A stretch of DNA of 64,000 nt, taken from NCBI GenBank assembly GCA_013398295.1, contig VZSF01007912.1, positions 1 through 64,000 on the forward strand, given 5' to 3'. The DNA comes from Chionis minor (lineage: Eukaryota > Chordata > Aves > Charadriiformes > Chionididae). Each line of letters opens with the position of its first letter. The stretch's first letter is position 1. Shown here one piece after another: positions 47,506 to 61,858 of the stretch. A program made the translations under genes and the position numbers. The notes under the pieces were generated by a model. It had not been told where the DNA came from and searched no databases. It saw only the letters and a list, made by a program, of their open reading frames with translations.

Positions 47506-50500
47506 TGTCTGTTACAGATTTGCTAATCAGAATCACAATCACCGATCATTTTGATGAGAGGACATCCCCAAAGTGTTTTTTTGCTATCCCATTTCCCAAT
47601 GCCGAGCCTTTAAAGTAGGATGAGAAAGGCTTTTTGACGAAGTTGAGTTAAACCTAAAGAGATTGTCTAGCTAAAAGTTGAGAAACTGACCAAGATGTCT
47701 TGCATTATTTAAATTGCCTGGGCCAAATCCAGTAGCTCTTCCTTGGGCCAGACTCCCTCTGAAATCAGTTCCAGTTTCAATATGCAGCTTCTTTGCAGCT
47801 TTCTGTCAGATTCATCCCTTACACCAGCTCCTGATCTGGACTGGCTGTTGAGGTTCAGGCATTCTTACTCTTGTCATTAGTTAGCAAGAGCATTTTAATG
47901 ACACATCTCTCCTTCCTGAATATGTGGTACTAAAAGCACAGCTGAATGCATTTATTCTTATAAGTTAAACTGACCTGAACACTCAAGAAGCATGGGAAAA
48001 GTAATGAATGAGAAGCTATAATGGGACTGACCTGGTTTTAAAGGACAGTTGTCCTTCAGTGACCTTGCTAAGTGTCTGGTCACAGAGTTTCACCTGTTTG
48101 TGCCCCCATTTGTTAAGAGATTCTCAGTGTGTGCTTCAGAGCTTCTTCTTAGCTGGTCCTCCAGCATCTTGCTCTGTTGGCTTCCTCAAAGAGGCTCATA
48201 GCTCCACCATACCTGCGAAGCCAGCTCCTGGCCAAACCTCAGCCTCTAACAAGGGTTATGGAAATGTAAAGGGGAAACTTGAGAGCACCCACATTCACTG
48301 CCATGATGACATAAAGGGAGAGAGTGCTCTCCCAGAAGCTTTAATTATTTTAGGGTCTTAGGGGAACAGTTACAGCACTTTTGAACAGCCTTTTTTCTTT
48401 CCTCTACTCATCTATGTATGGATGGCTCAAAATGAGCATGTGGAAGAAACATGGATCCACAGGAGAAAGGTCTAGTCAGAAAGCAAGAAATCTGGCAGCG
48501 AGTGTATCTATCTTGGTAGAAGAACATGAAGGAAATACTAAAATCTATGGTCTCTGAGGATATCTGGGGAATGGTACAGAACAGCACTAAATAGGACAAA
48601 GGTTTAAGTGTGGCTATGTGGCATCATAAAAGTGTCCACATGACAAATAAATCCAGCATAGATTTCTCAGCATAAATCTTACGTAACTTTCAGTCTTTAG
48701 AAATGCACAGACTCTGAGCTTGCTTTCTTTACAGAGGGAAGTAAGTGCAGTGAAAAATTTCACTGATCGTGATAGCAATATCTGGCAAAACTAAAATCTC
48801 AAGACAGTCTGGCAAACTCCAGCAAAAAAAAATACTGTGGGCTACTTCTTAAAAACTATGTGGTTTTAAAGACAGAGACAGAAAACTGACACTGTAATTC
48901 ATCCATAATACAGCCTAGCACCAACTAGATCCAGGTTCAGAAAATAGATGCCGTCACCAGTGCAGAGCAAGGGAAAGCTTTCTTACACAATGTGCTGTGG
49001 CTTGCAAAAACTTTCAGGAGCTGAAATAAGGTCACCTACTTTTTCTTTCTGGAGAATAATAAAAATGATGAAAATTTGCCTGTCAGGTTTTTGGAGTTCT
49101 GACCTAAAACCTCCAGGGACTGGTTTTAAATGATACACTCCTTCATCTGCTGGTGTTTGCTCTATGTTCATTCTGGCCCAAGGCGATTAATAACACACCT
49201 TTATCCACTTTCTGGGATCTTAATTGGCTCCACTGCACTGTGAGCAAGGCTATGAAGAGAGCCTCCTATCCTCCCTCTTCTACCTCATTGCATGCGTATG
49301 CAAGGAGGAAAATACAGTACATCCTATGTAAAACAGTTGCAGTTGTTTTGGTGGTTTTTTAAGCAACCTGATATGCAGGCAGAACTTGTCACTAGAAAGA
49401 GTAGAGGGGAGATTTCCTAGAGAGATGGGGCAGGGAGGAGAAATGGTCTGCCTTAGAAGTGAGCCCGTTAAAAATCATATGGCTGGGAGTTTCCAAGGCT
49501 CCTGAGGAAATTAAGCAATAAATCCAGTTGAAAGTCAGATGAGGCAAGTATCAGTGGAAATATACGTCAGTTCTTCTTGGGAATCTGGGCTAGACTGAAA
49601 AAAACCAAAGAAAAATCATTGAAATAATGTCATATGTGGACTTTTCAGCAATATGTTGCATATTCCAGATATTTGAAATAAATGAGAAGCAACCTTCTAA
49701 CTAGATAGGGGACGAAAACCCTATCCCAAGCTTTGAGAAATTAAAATTGGATCCAATTTTGTGGTTTGGAGTGGTCTCAGGTTGAATAGCTTGGACTGGG
49801 AAAGGGGCCAGTAGAATGTCTACTGCCAGGAGAAACAAAGAAGAATAAGAAGTACGAGGTATAGCCAGTGCACATCACCTACTGGCCCAAGACAGCTTCT
49901 GTTAATGGAAGGAAGGATGGGTTCCCATCCTGTAAATATCCTTTTTCCTCCAAAGAGCTTTCTGTCTGTTCCCGAGCACTGCCAGAACTTGTCACAGGCT
50001 CCCCAAGTTCAGCAAATGAGCACAATGTCCTGTTCTAGTCAGGGACTACAGGAATTAAAAATGTTCCCTAGTCAAAACTCACAAGTTATATTTTTAGAAA
50101 GGTCAAAACTAACTGGGAGAAATTCAGAGTAAATACCCAAGAATGTTATTGCAATTTTTTTTAATGACACCAGTTCGGCTGTGCATAAAAAAGAAACCAA
50201 GAAGCCAGGATACAACAAAACATCTGTGCTGAATTGACAAAGAGGCCATTCAGCAGTGGGAATATGAAGTTGCTACTGGCCTAATTAGACCTTTGTTCAA
50301 ATACAGTCCCCTTTCCTTCACTGGACTTAGTGCTGTCATCATAGGAAGCCTCAATTAATAAAACTGAAAGCCTGAGCCTTCCCACATGAAGCTCACCAAT
50401 GGATGATGCGATCAGCATGTGCTTCCATAGCCCGTTCTTACATGCCAAAAAGCCTACAGGAACATGATGCTGATATTGCCACCTCACTACCTCTCTCTTC

Positions 50501-52651
50501 TCAATATCAAGGCTGGATCCCACCTTTGTGGCTCATTTTCCTTTCCATCCGTTTTACTGAAGTCCTGTTGCACTCTGTTGCGAAGGACTTGCTGTGGTTA
50601 GAGGCTGACACTCTCCTGCACCAGCAAAAGCAACAGTCTTCACGGTTGCCCTGAGTATGCAGCTGTGGGTGGCCTTGTTGCCAATGCTGGCCCTGCTTTT
50701 CCTGCGTGTCAGCCCATGGGAAAGGCGGCATGGTACAAGGCAGAGTGTTGGACAACTGCTTTGGTTCAGTTGAGGGGACAGTGTGACTGATGTTTGGCAT
50801 TCCCTGTTCTTCCTAGCAATCCTGAGCAAAGGGGGGGCTCCGCAAGAAATATCTTCTGAGCTTTCTCTGCATGAGTTAGCCTGGGGACAGTGTAACTTTG
50901 TCTACTCAGCACTCTGTCCAGGGTGACTTTCTCTGTTGAGTGCTGCATCAGCAAACACGTGCTAATGTTTACATGAGCAAAAGTTTGGCTCAATCAAGGC
51001 AGATCAACAGGTTGAAGAGTCTATTGCTGGGGCCACTCTAACTATACTATGTGCAGTTTTACCCTGGACTAGGTATAGTCTGGTGTCCTGAACTTAACAG
51101 CTCTAAAGTGAATATGGCCCCAGCAAAGTCATGATTCAACCTGTCAAATTTCAGACATTGAACAGAAGTCCTTAACTTTCCTCTCTGGAGTCCCTCTCTC
51201 TCTACGGACTTCCGGGGAACAGAATGCAATCAAGCTCCGTACTTCGGCATCTGAGCTTCAAGTTCAGTGGTGGGAATCTTGCCCCACTCCATGGACCTAT
51301 GTTCACTCAAAATAAGTGCTGCCAACACTCTGGACATATCACATGAACTTGTTGTTTATTTTGACGCTTGACCTTCTCATTTTCTAACTAACCAGAATTA
51401 AAATTATCTCCCTGCTACATTGAACACTGTAATATTTGAAGGGACTGTTAATAAAAAAGGAAGCTTTTCAAGCAGCAAAAATGAAAAGTTTTCAGACTTC
51501 CTTTTTTGTTGCTTATTAAGACTTCTGACAGTCTTTTTTTATTATTATTAATATCCTTTTTCCTTCCACTGTCTAGCATCTCTCAGTTGTTTTTAAATTT
51601 AAAGCATGTGTGTCCCATTTATGATTTTATGGCAAAGCATCTTGTCCTAACCTGTGTTTTTGGTTTTCGTTTTTGGGGTTTTTTTCCTTTGTATTCCAGT
51701 CAGTAGAAATTTCTTCCATATTTTGTGTTATTTAAATGGATATGGGAAAGCGGAGCAGATAATGAGACACATCTGACACTTCTCTCTGTCAAAGGGTAAG
51801 CCCAGCTCTGAAGCTTGAGCAGCTTGGGCTGTAAAGAGCTCATTAACCTCATATGTTAGAAGCTGCGTGCCACAGTTATGGAACCAGCTGTGAGCAGGGG
51901 GGCTAAGAGGTAGCTTTGAGCAGGCTCGTCAGAGGAGATAGCTCTCACTCCAGCTGCTGAGGAGGGAAAAGATGCAGCACAACCCTTTTCTCTCACAAAC
52001 TTCTACTACCTATTTTTTTCTTTGGTGGAGGACAATTTCCCCCACCTTTCTTCTCTGCCTCAATACTCTGACCCCACAGATGCACATCTGAAGAACATTC
52101 TCCTATGTTCTCTGCCTTATGATGCCTCTCACAGCAGGACTCCTGAGCAACAGCAGCCCGGTAACACTCACGTCCAAATGTCTGTTTGAAAAGCATCGCT
52201 TTTCCAAACTATATAAATAATCCAAGGGTTAGCTGTGGAGTATTTGATCTCTGACCAAGACGTTTGTTGCTATTGTCTAGTTTTCATTTTGTACTGCTAA
52301 TATAACTGGATTCTCCTGGATATGAAGTCTTGCTGACTTGCTCTGCCAAGAATCACAGAGCTTGAGGCCTTGGTGATACAAGTTTTGTTCTGAAAGTTCT
52401 GATTTTCTCCTTTTCCCTTAATTTTCATTTCCATCTCTTCTGATCAACCTGCATATTCTTTCCTTAAAAAGCTCACAGATTAAGATGCTATGAGTTAGTT
52501 GGGCTACGCAGATTTATTTTGTGTAAGAGTTAGCCTGCTGTGGAAGTCCAGAGATGGCTGGGAGAATTCTACCAGTCTGGTGTTTTGCAGTAATAAATCT
52601 CCTGGTTGACTTTGTCTTCTCAATCTTAGAACTGCAAAGCCCACATAAGTC
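47506..52651. other. Long non-coding interval
   Basis: No gene or repeat recognised. Open frames are short, the longest being 48008-48361 plus at 117 codons. Confidence 0.5.
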
Positions 52652-52690
52652 TTCAGATCAGAAAGTTGAATTTCAGATTAGAAAGTTGAA
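52652..52690. repeat. Two-copy tandem duplication, 20-base period
   Basis: TTCAGATCAGAAAGTTGAA (52652-52670) and TTCAGATTAGAAAGTTGAA (52672-52690) differ by a single base (C/T) and are spaced 20 apart. A small local duplication, fairly recent by its low divergence. Confidence 0.9.
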
Positions 52691-55600
52691 CTTATCTGTT
52701 GAAGGTTTTGGTCCTTCCGTATTCAGGGCGGAGACTTTCCTTTGGCTAGCGACCTCCCAAATATTCCCTGAAACATTTGTTCATGGAGGCACCTGCCCTT
52801 TATTTTGCATAATGTATGCAAAATATGTCAATACATGGTTTGATATTTTCTGCATTTTCCCACAAGATGGCACACTTTTCTTATGATAAATTTACAGTGT
52901 GTGCTAAAACACATAGAGTAATGTTTTCTGCATATGACAGTAATACAGCAAATAAACTTACTTTGTAGAAGTCCATTGCTTTATTTTGCTCATAATTAGT
53001 TGATTTGCCCTGGCTAGTTGCCTTATAGAAACTTGTCTTCTCTCCTAACTTGCTGTTCCCCTCCTATTGCTTCCTTTCCCAGTCCATAGAGAACATGTAT
53101 CCATGCCATCACAAAGTAGGCTTGCCACAGGCCCGGCTTCACTGTGTGGTGCTTGAAGAACACATTTTAGGAACTGTGCCCTTTAGCTTAGTGACCACTT
53201 CATCTTGTAGGTAAACCATTTCTGGTGTTCAATGAAGTGAGCTGAGCACAGGGAGAAGAGCAGAGGCAAGGGAGTTTCTCATCAAAATATGCATAGAAAA
53301 CGTGAAGTTAGTTTCTGGGGGTTTTAGTTTTGGGGTGGGCTTTTTTTAGTGCAAAATGTGCTCCTAGTTTTCCCTTATTTCCCATCTGTGGCAATGCATG
53401 TGACATACTCCAGGCTTACTGACAAACTAGGTAAAATCTGCACAGGAAGGTGCTGTTTCCAATATTTTTACAAATGATTAGTTTGGTTGAGAGGATTGGA
53501 ATCTTTTTTGGAGGTATGTTCTACTTTAAACAAAAATAGATCTGCCATTTTATTTTTTTTTTTTAGTTTTTATTATGAAGCATCCATCGGACTTGTTTCT
53601 TTCTGGCTTAATATCTGAACCACCCTATGAACAAATCTTATGAGGTATCATCACAGATAAACTTTTGGACTGGGTGCCAGGCAACTAAGATGCCCTAGGG
53701 TTTGTGGCCAAGGAAGGAAATTCACAGCACAAAATCCCTGGCTCAGCTTAGTTTTAAAAATTTTAAAAATAAGCATTGTGCTAGTGCCTCGAAAATGCCT
53801 GCAGGAACTTTCAGAAGCTGTTTTTGCCTTTGGAAAGGGAGAAAAATAGTCTGAATTTTCATAGGATAGTGAAGCTTTGACACTGTTCTGGACAAGTTAT
53901 TAACCAGACTCATGCACATTGAGTAGTCCCATTAAAGCAATTACAGAACCCTGCAACAGTGTCAGTACTCAAGAGTGAGCTGTTACATTCCCCAACGCCT
54001 CTACTTACGTAAACCATTCATTGCATTTTTCTCCTCTCTTAGTCTTAAGAAAGACTTCATTTTCCCTGACAAAACTGGTCAATCACATCAAGTGAGAAAG
54101 AACTATTTTAGGTCTTTAAGTCTATCTTAAGTCTTAAAAAGAAGTCTTCAGATGTTTAGGTGGAGGATTGGTTTGGTTGCTTCCTTTAGGTTTTTTGTGT
54201 GATGGAGGTGGCCAACAGCATGCCTCAAGATTTTTTTCCTGCATAGCTTTTTCTCTGTATTATGTAATTAAATGTGAGGCAAGGTATGATTCTATTGTAC
54301 ATGCTCCTTATATGCTGGACATACAGCTCTATTTTTAATATGAGGCAAATAGCACTACAGTTTCATTCTGTTGTACAGAGAAAATAAAGACAGACCTTAT
54401 TGATATCAATTTAATAGAAATAATCACAAAATAAGCTGCTATCCTACCTTATTAACTTAGCTGAAATATTTTCTATCATATGCTTGTGGCATCATAAACC
54501 TAGTAATAAATCTACATAGGATTGTAGTAACTGATTCAGATAGGAAGAGAGAGAGAGGAGAGAAAGTGCATTTCAAGAGCACTTGTTAATGTTTCGTTTC
54601 AGCACCCTACCTGGTGCATAGGTGCAATGAATCAATACGTTCCATAGCTGGAGAAGAAGGACCTGGGAGAAGCAGACAGCTAATTAGCTATTCTCTTACT
54701 GTCTGCAAGTCTTTTTTTCCCTCAGAGCTGATAACAGATGTCAAAATGCATCAGTGCTATTTGTAGCACTTATTTTCTTTTTTTCTTTCAGACCATGAAC
54801 TTGCCTTTTCTTCCTTAAATTTTATTATAGATGCCTTTTGGAACAAAACACGTGCTGACCAGCTGCAGCAAGTTTCACTGTTAGAAGGTCAAAGTTGCTC
54901 CTCTTTGGGTGGGAATGTCCCATTCCTTTGCCCCTGACATGCCAGTCTGTCTCCCAGATAGAATGACTTTAGGTCATAATCATCTATTCAGCAATGTGTT
55001 CTACTTGAACAACTCAAATCCTATTATGTTGGAATTCATGTGACTTGTTTCTCATGCTCCATTACAGGCCAAGTTCCTTTATCCCACCCTGTATTTCCCC
55101 TAGGTCACTGCAGCTTCATCTCAAAAGCAAGCCAGGGACCTGCAGCACCGTTGGCAGAGGTATGTTCATTTTGAATGGACTTCAAATAAAGTTTCAGCTG
55201 ACTTCAGCAAACCAAACATTCTAATTTGAGAACATCAACGCTATTCATTTCAGTCAAAAATGTTAAAACAAAATATATGAACTTTCTGAAATATTATTTT
55301 TAAAAAATGATAAAATATCAGCCGTTCCTCTGGAATGGAAATCGTGAATCACGGTCTAGTCTATCTACAAGCAGAGGGAATCAGTGTGTGAATGAGATAC
55401 AAAAAGACCTGAGAAAAATCAAGGGAAGGAATATTAAAGAGCCCTGCTTTCAAGCTGTCCAGTGCTGAGGGTCAAACATGGAAGACAGTATCAAAGCCAC
55501 CAGCTGATTTTTCGTAATGCCACATGATAAGATGATGTCAGCAGTCTAGATTTTAATAGTCTCTGGAGCTTATATAGGCATAAGCCACCACCATACAACC

Positions 55601-58600
55601 CCCTAAAAATTTTTTTCAGGTAAATGGCAACTGTTGAGCAGCTTAAGAGAGATGCAACATCCATCCCTCACCCTCACAAGTCTGCCTGCTAGGCAGAAGT
55701 CAATGGGACAGGGAAGTGTCGGCCTTTATTCATTGTTCCATAGAACAGTCTAATCCTTGGTCTTGCTAAATTGTCATCTTCTGACTCACTGCTTTTATTT
55801 TCTTGGGGTATTAGATTTTCTTGTTGGTGTTTTTGTCTTAAGTCTTTGGGTGACTATAACTGACTGAATAATTCCATGTCTGTCTTCGTTACAGCCTTTC
55901 TTCTGTTGCACAGCTTTGGCTTACGCATTTACTCCCAGACCAACCATAATTGCTTTCTTCAGGAGAGCTGAGCCAACTTCACAAAGTAGCCTCACCAAAC
56001 TGGCACCGGTCTTCCCCACTCCCTTGACAAGGACAACCACAGCCCCTAAAGCAACACTGGATTGGCTCACACTTAAACTGTTGAATAGCAGCTGCTCACA
56101 GCCTCTAGAGCACACTGGTTATGTGCATGCTGCCTAAGCATTGGTCTACACTGTCCCTCTGTTTGTTTGCCCCTGTTGGCCTTGAATGCATGTAAGCTTT
56201 CATTCCTGTGTCCAAAGTGACAAAAGGGTGGTGATGTGTCCAACAACAGGTTGTCTTCACAACATGCTAAATGTATGTTGTGTATCCTCATGCATGGCAG
56301 GGCATATGAGGCCACACATATCTACAGGGAGGGTGCTGGAGGACGAAACCAAACCTGTTCTGGCTCACGTCCAATCTTTCTAACCATAAAGAACCTAAAT
56401 GATCCTGCCAGTTGCACCCCACCTTTCTTGTGAAGGAAACAAATTGACTCAGTCTGTCAACCAGAGAGTGAACAAGCTTGTATGCGATATCGAAAAGCAG
56501 AGGACAAGGATCCTCTGATGAAACAGTGTGCATGTATCCCAAGAGACTCGTACTCAGAGCCAGGTATTCAAAACAGGTCTGAGGTCACAGACCTCAGATT
56601 ACTTCTTCCTTTTTCCAGTCTTCATTGACAAGATGGAGAGAGGTGGGGATGAAAGAAGGTCCATTTAAAACTTCTTTTGGTTATCAGTTTAAAAGGAAAG
56701 GATATTCAGAAGATGCTTTTGAATCTTGCACATATCACTTCAGGAATACTTTCATCCCTCACCTGCTTTTTCTATCCCACCCTCTTTCTAGACCCAGGAG
56801 AAAGAAGCATATCAATAAGCAATGGCATGTTATGGAAACCAGAGAATAGAACATGCAAAACTATGGCCATCCATTTTTTTCTCTGAGTAATGAAATGGAA
56901 ATAAATAGTGGGATAAAACTTTTAATACAGGCATCAGTGAAACAGTTTATGACCTGCTTTGCATCTGTGGCAAGGTCATGTGGATCAGTAGCTATCAGTT
57001 AATGCTGCTACCACATGATTTTTCCCAGCAAGCTCTGGAGGAGAACTGTGGCTGTGGAGAGGATAAGATGCCATTTTTAACTTTCCTTTACAGTATCTGA
57101 ATTTAAGAGAGGTTGTTGGGTTGGGTTTTTTTAAGTTGCTTCAGACAGTCTTTCCTTGCTGCTCTTCTTCATTCTAATCACTTGGGATTTAAATGTATTC
57201 AAGTCACGGAGAGATAAGAGGAGGAATGTGATTTTACTATCATGTCTCCTGTCTCTCAAGCACAAGCTCCCTCCTGAGCAATGTTCTTATTTTCAGGGTG
57301 AGGAAAGATAGGGAGAGATTTTGTTTTCTTGCATGGGGGACCTGTCAGGCACATTAAAAGCCCCTATGTTCCCGTCACCCTTGGACTCCAGCTCTGCATG
57401 CACTGCTAGTCCTTTTCATTTACCCATGCTGCTGCACTGCAGTCTCCTTTCTGATTTCATTCTGTACCTACCCAAGCCCAAGGAAAGAAAGACTGTGTAG
57501 GACATACATGATACAATGGGAGGGCGAACAACAAGACTGGCCTTTGCAGCAGGCAGAACTCACTGCTGTGAAGAAACACACTTCTCCAGAGCACCTTTTC
57601 CCTGGTTACCATCCTGCCTTTCCAGTGAACTCTTGGCCATTGAAGGTGACTGCAAGAAGCAGCCCCTCAACTCCACCTGAGGGGCTGCACCAGCTTGCCA
57701 GGCTGCTTCCCACCAGGGTCAGAGAAGCAGCGCTGGGCTGTTCATTCAACATGGTTGGGTAGCAGGGGCTTCAATTCTTGCAGCCATCAATTGTATCTAT
57801 GACATTGGACCTCCTGCAGCTGGAGGAAGCCAACCTCCAGACCACCTTGCTGCTTTTAATATCATACTATAAGAAGGAAATCTCTTTGTGATAGGGTTTT
57901 AGAGACAAAGTACTTATATACAAAGAAGAGTGAGTGGCACTTTGACCTCAGGCCAGTTTACAGAGTGGAGAGTTATGTCCATGCTGACATCTAGTTTTGA
58001 CCATTGAAAGAAACTCAATGAAACAACTAAACTTTACTAAGCTGAGTACATAAAGCAGTCTTAAGTGAAGTTCATGAAACATGAATAATCCATTGACATT
58101 GTCAACTTGGTAGAGCATCCAGAGTACTAAATTAAATACTAACTTCTGAGGAAGAAAAGAGTATGAAACCTGACTTCAGATAATGGAAAACATCATCTAA
58201 TGTGGTGATTAAATAATAACTTCATTTTACAGCTGGGGAAGAACTCACTGGATAACCTCATTCTATCTGAGTTTTCAAGTGCAGGCACCATTCACTCAGA
58301 TAAATTATTTGTGGTCACTTTTGGGCAATGCTGTACCAAAAACTGAATGGATGTAGTGGATGGGTGACCACTTGGCAGCACAGGAACTCCTGTCCAGATT
58401 CACACTGTCAAGACAGCACCTTAGAGGCAAATCAAAAGTCATTGGAGCACTGAAATATTGATCCATACTTAGAGTACTATGTTACATCACTGATGGTTGG
58501 TAGTTATTATTAATGCTATGTTTATGTGGAAGAAAGATGTTTCAATATGTACCTTCAAGAAATCTTTGCAAAAGCCATTTGTGCTGAGTTGCATAAAGTT

Positions 58601-59130
58601 GACATTCTATGATGTGTATTATTAGGCATTTGGAAACTGAGTGAAACAGACCACACCCAAGTGCCATCCCAATTTTTCCAGTGTGACTCCAACTTTGAGA
58701 GGAAGATGACTGAAATTGTGTCAAGTAATAACCATGTCATCACTTTTTGACATTGTCATGAACACTAATGGCTAAACAATGTTGTATTTGGCATAAAACC
58801 CAGCACTTTCTGGCTTGCAGAGAGAATAGATTGCCTAAAGATGGCGATTTAGTAAGATAAATTTGGATCTCAGCTAAAGGGCACTGGAATAATGTGAATG
58901 CTAATACTTCTCTCTGTGGATTTTACCTTTAAAGAGTACACATCTCTGATTTCTCTTTCCCTCTGCAGGCTGACAAATATGCATTGCCATATAACTTCTT
59001 ATTATTCCCATCGGATGCTCAGTCTGAGAGCTACTTTAACTAGGATTATGGTCAAGTTAAATTTTTACATTTGAGAATATATTTTGTCTGGTTTTTTTCA
59101 AGTTATCTTTCTAGAACAGAGCCAACAAAA
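52691..59130. other. Long non-coding interval
   Basis: No gene recognised. T12 at 53553-53564 and a GA-rich patch at 54543-54568. A possible trace of an old retroposon tail (ATTTTACAGCTGGGGAA) at about 58223-58240 is too short to call. Confidence 0.5.
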
Positions 59131-59152
59131 GAGGGGGGAGGGGGGGGAAAGG
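59131..59152 (+). repeat. G-rich tract (G6-A-G8)
   Basis: GA followed by six G, A, eight G, AAA and GG. With its two long G runs it can form quadruplex structures. It stands alone in AT-rich surroundings. Confidence 0.9.
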
Positions 59153-61807
59153 TTTTGGTGGAGCAGCAAATACTTTCCCTTGTAACGTCCCTAATGTGGT
59201 AATCTAGACCACAGCCCAAATGCTACTCCAGACTTTTACTGTCCCAGTGGGGAAAATTCAGCAATATTACAGAAACCATGGCGGAAATCTTATGAAAGGG
59301 AGAATACCTCATGTGCTGAAGAAGGTAAAGTTGCTCTGGGATTTGAAGTTGTTGCACTTTATGCATTTTTATATATGAAATATCCAGGACAATGCAGCAA
59401 TTTATCTCTCTCTGTTGCTGTAAGGTGGGATATCAAAATATATCAATGTCCTGCCTGCAGCTTTCTCATTCCTGAAACTCAGATTACTTTTGTTCCTGAG
59501 AATAAACCAGCAATGAACACCTTTATGTTTCATGACTCCTACTGGTAAAAATCGCCATCTTTCTGTTCCATGGTAATTTTAAAATTTTGAGCATACAAAG
59601 TTACATGTCAAAATGAAATACATTTTGAAATTTCCTATGGAAAAGAAAATTTCTTTTAAATTCCAGAGAAATAATAAATATTTTTTGTTTTGAAATGGAA
59701 TTGAAGTCAAGCTTTGTGCTCTCTTGCAGAGCACACACTAGAGCAAAGAGACTAGCTACTGCAGTTTTCTTCTTGACAACCTTCTTGAATAGTCAAGGTT
59801 GTACCCCTAGGGCTGTATTTTTCCTGTTCTGTTTCCTTGATGATAGTTTGTACCTCTTGTTTTCCTCTGCCAATATGGTCAAAGATTAATAATGATGTTG
59901 TTAGCAAGAGATGATTAGCAGTGTCTGGGGTGTTTTTTAGTTTGTCTTGGTGAGGGCTTTTGTTTCCGATAATTGTTTTAAATTTGATAATCGGGCATTT
60001 TCTCACTCACTTAAAGGAAATAAGAAGAGAGCTTGAAGTGTTTTCCCTTTTACATGAATCTGTAGCCCTAGACAGTCACTTAAAATCAGTGTGCTGGAAG
60101 AAGGAGAAGGAATGCAGAAAAAGAAATAATGAAATAACCCAGAAAGAGAGATGGATGGCAAGGCATAGTGAATGCCTTACGTTATAAAGTCACATTTGTT
60201 TTTGGCAGTTATGACTAGCCCTTTGCTGACTAATAAGATAGGAGGGAAAAAAGAACTACTTCTGGCTCTGTGGCGTTGACAGGCAGCGATTACACTTCTT
60301 GGAGGTGTATAACATGGAACTGAAAGCTAGAATTTTCAAGGATGTACTTAAAACTGAGCAATTAGTCCCAAAGAAAATTCCTGACTTTGCTTATTATGTA
60401 TCTGTTCAGTTCCCACCTTTCCTTGTGCAAAATCAGAGATTTGATTCTTTATTGCAGTTGCAATAGACCCTTGATTTAATCAGCAACCACATGGATTACA
60501 CAAGGACAATGCCACCATCAAAGGTGTTGAGCGTTTGGGCCTCAATCTGGCAAAATCATCAAGTGGAGTCATTGCTTCCAGCATGGACATGATTTCCCTG
60601 AGGTAAGCATGGTGCTCCCGTGCATAAGGTGTTTGCTGTTTTGGAGTCAGCAGCCTTCAGGAAAGAGTGCCAGGCAAGCAAATACAGGGAGGGGAGAGAG
60701 AGGGAAGCAAGCACTGTGACTGGGAGCACTGCATAAAACAGCAGTCACTGTAGTTTCAGGAAGCAGGAAGGCCATCTACCACCAACCAATGACCTCATCA
60801 CTGTCTAGCATATACAACTTGCTGTGTGATTTTGGAAAGCATAGAATTTTTTGACAGTTCCTGATGTGCTTCTCAGAAAACTTATTGCAAATCTGGAGAC
60901 TGGAAATAGACATATGCTCTGGATGCTCTACGGTATTGGAGACATCCTCCCAAGGGTGGCAGATACGGCATGGGAGCACAAACAAACCTATGCCCTTATG
61001 AAAAGGTCACTGGAGGGCAACTGAAGCATCCTTTGGAGCCTCAAATGGCAATCGACACATATGTATAGGCAACTGAATTACATGCCTTACTTATCATCAC
61101 AACAGATAATGAAAGCACACCTTGTCCTGCTAGGTGCTCCTGGATGCTCGGTCAGTGTACATATTTACTCATTAACGCTTATTTAGGTAGCAAAACTTGC
61201 ATTTGAAGAATTCAGTACTCACCATCTTCACAGTGTGTAGGCTAATGGGACACTTTGCTGAATGCCAGCAGATTACATTAAGATCTCTTTAAAGGAGGAG
61301 CTGCCTGTTTTGGTATGCTTTGAGCAAATCTGGTTGATACTCCAGAAGAAATCAAGAAGAGTAACGTTTAACTTTACTGTTGACCTACTGCGTGGCCCCA
61401 GACAACTCTGGAAGAAGAATGTAAGGTCTTCTTTTCCAGAGGAAAGAGGAGGAAGCAAGACCCAAACAACCTTCTTATCTTGACTGCGGGAAGTAACAAG
61501 AGATCAAATTTGAGGTGAAGTCTATGTATAATTACCACAGAAATTAATAGGTTAGTTTAAACTACGTCTTCACCTACCAAGTATCAACATTTGTCTACTA
61601 ACTCAAATGGCACCTGCAGATAGAACTGTCTTTGCAAAGATTCTATTTTACGTCAGTTTGCACATTAAGTATCTCATAGGAAAAACATATCTTTTTGTCC
61701 CTGCTGGAAATTAATTAAAAATGCATAAAATGAGTTGAGACTAGAAATATTCCTACAGAAAAATTTGCTAGGTAGACTACTTGCAGAAAGCAAGCACTAA
61801 AGAAGTC
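59153..61807. other. Non-coding interval
   Basis: No gene or repeat recognised. Confidence 0.5.
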
Positions 61808-61858
61808 TGACGTGATCTGAAATTATTTTTCATCATTTGACGTGATTTGAAATTATTT
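61808..61858. repeat. Two-copy direct repeat with a CRE-like word, 30-base period
   Basis: TGACGTGATCTGAAATTATT at 61808-61827 and TGACGTGATTTGAAATTATT at 61838-61857 differ by one base (C/T); both are followed by a further T. Each starts with TGACGTGA, one base from the cAMP-response element TGACGTCA. It is a local duplication; regulatory use is only a possibility. Confidence 0.9.

Noticed and set aside
55916..56137. Overlapping open frames on both strands (73 and 64 codons)
   Set aside because: Both are short with no domain. The minus frame is rich in Val, Leu and Gly and looks protein-like only superficially.
58205..58260. Possible MIR-like tail (ATTTTACAGCTGGGGAA)
   Set aside because: The match is under 20 bases and the following blocks of the consensus are absent.
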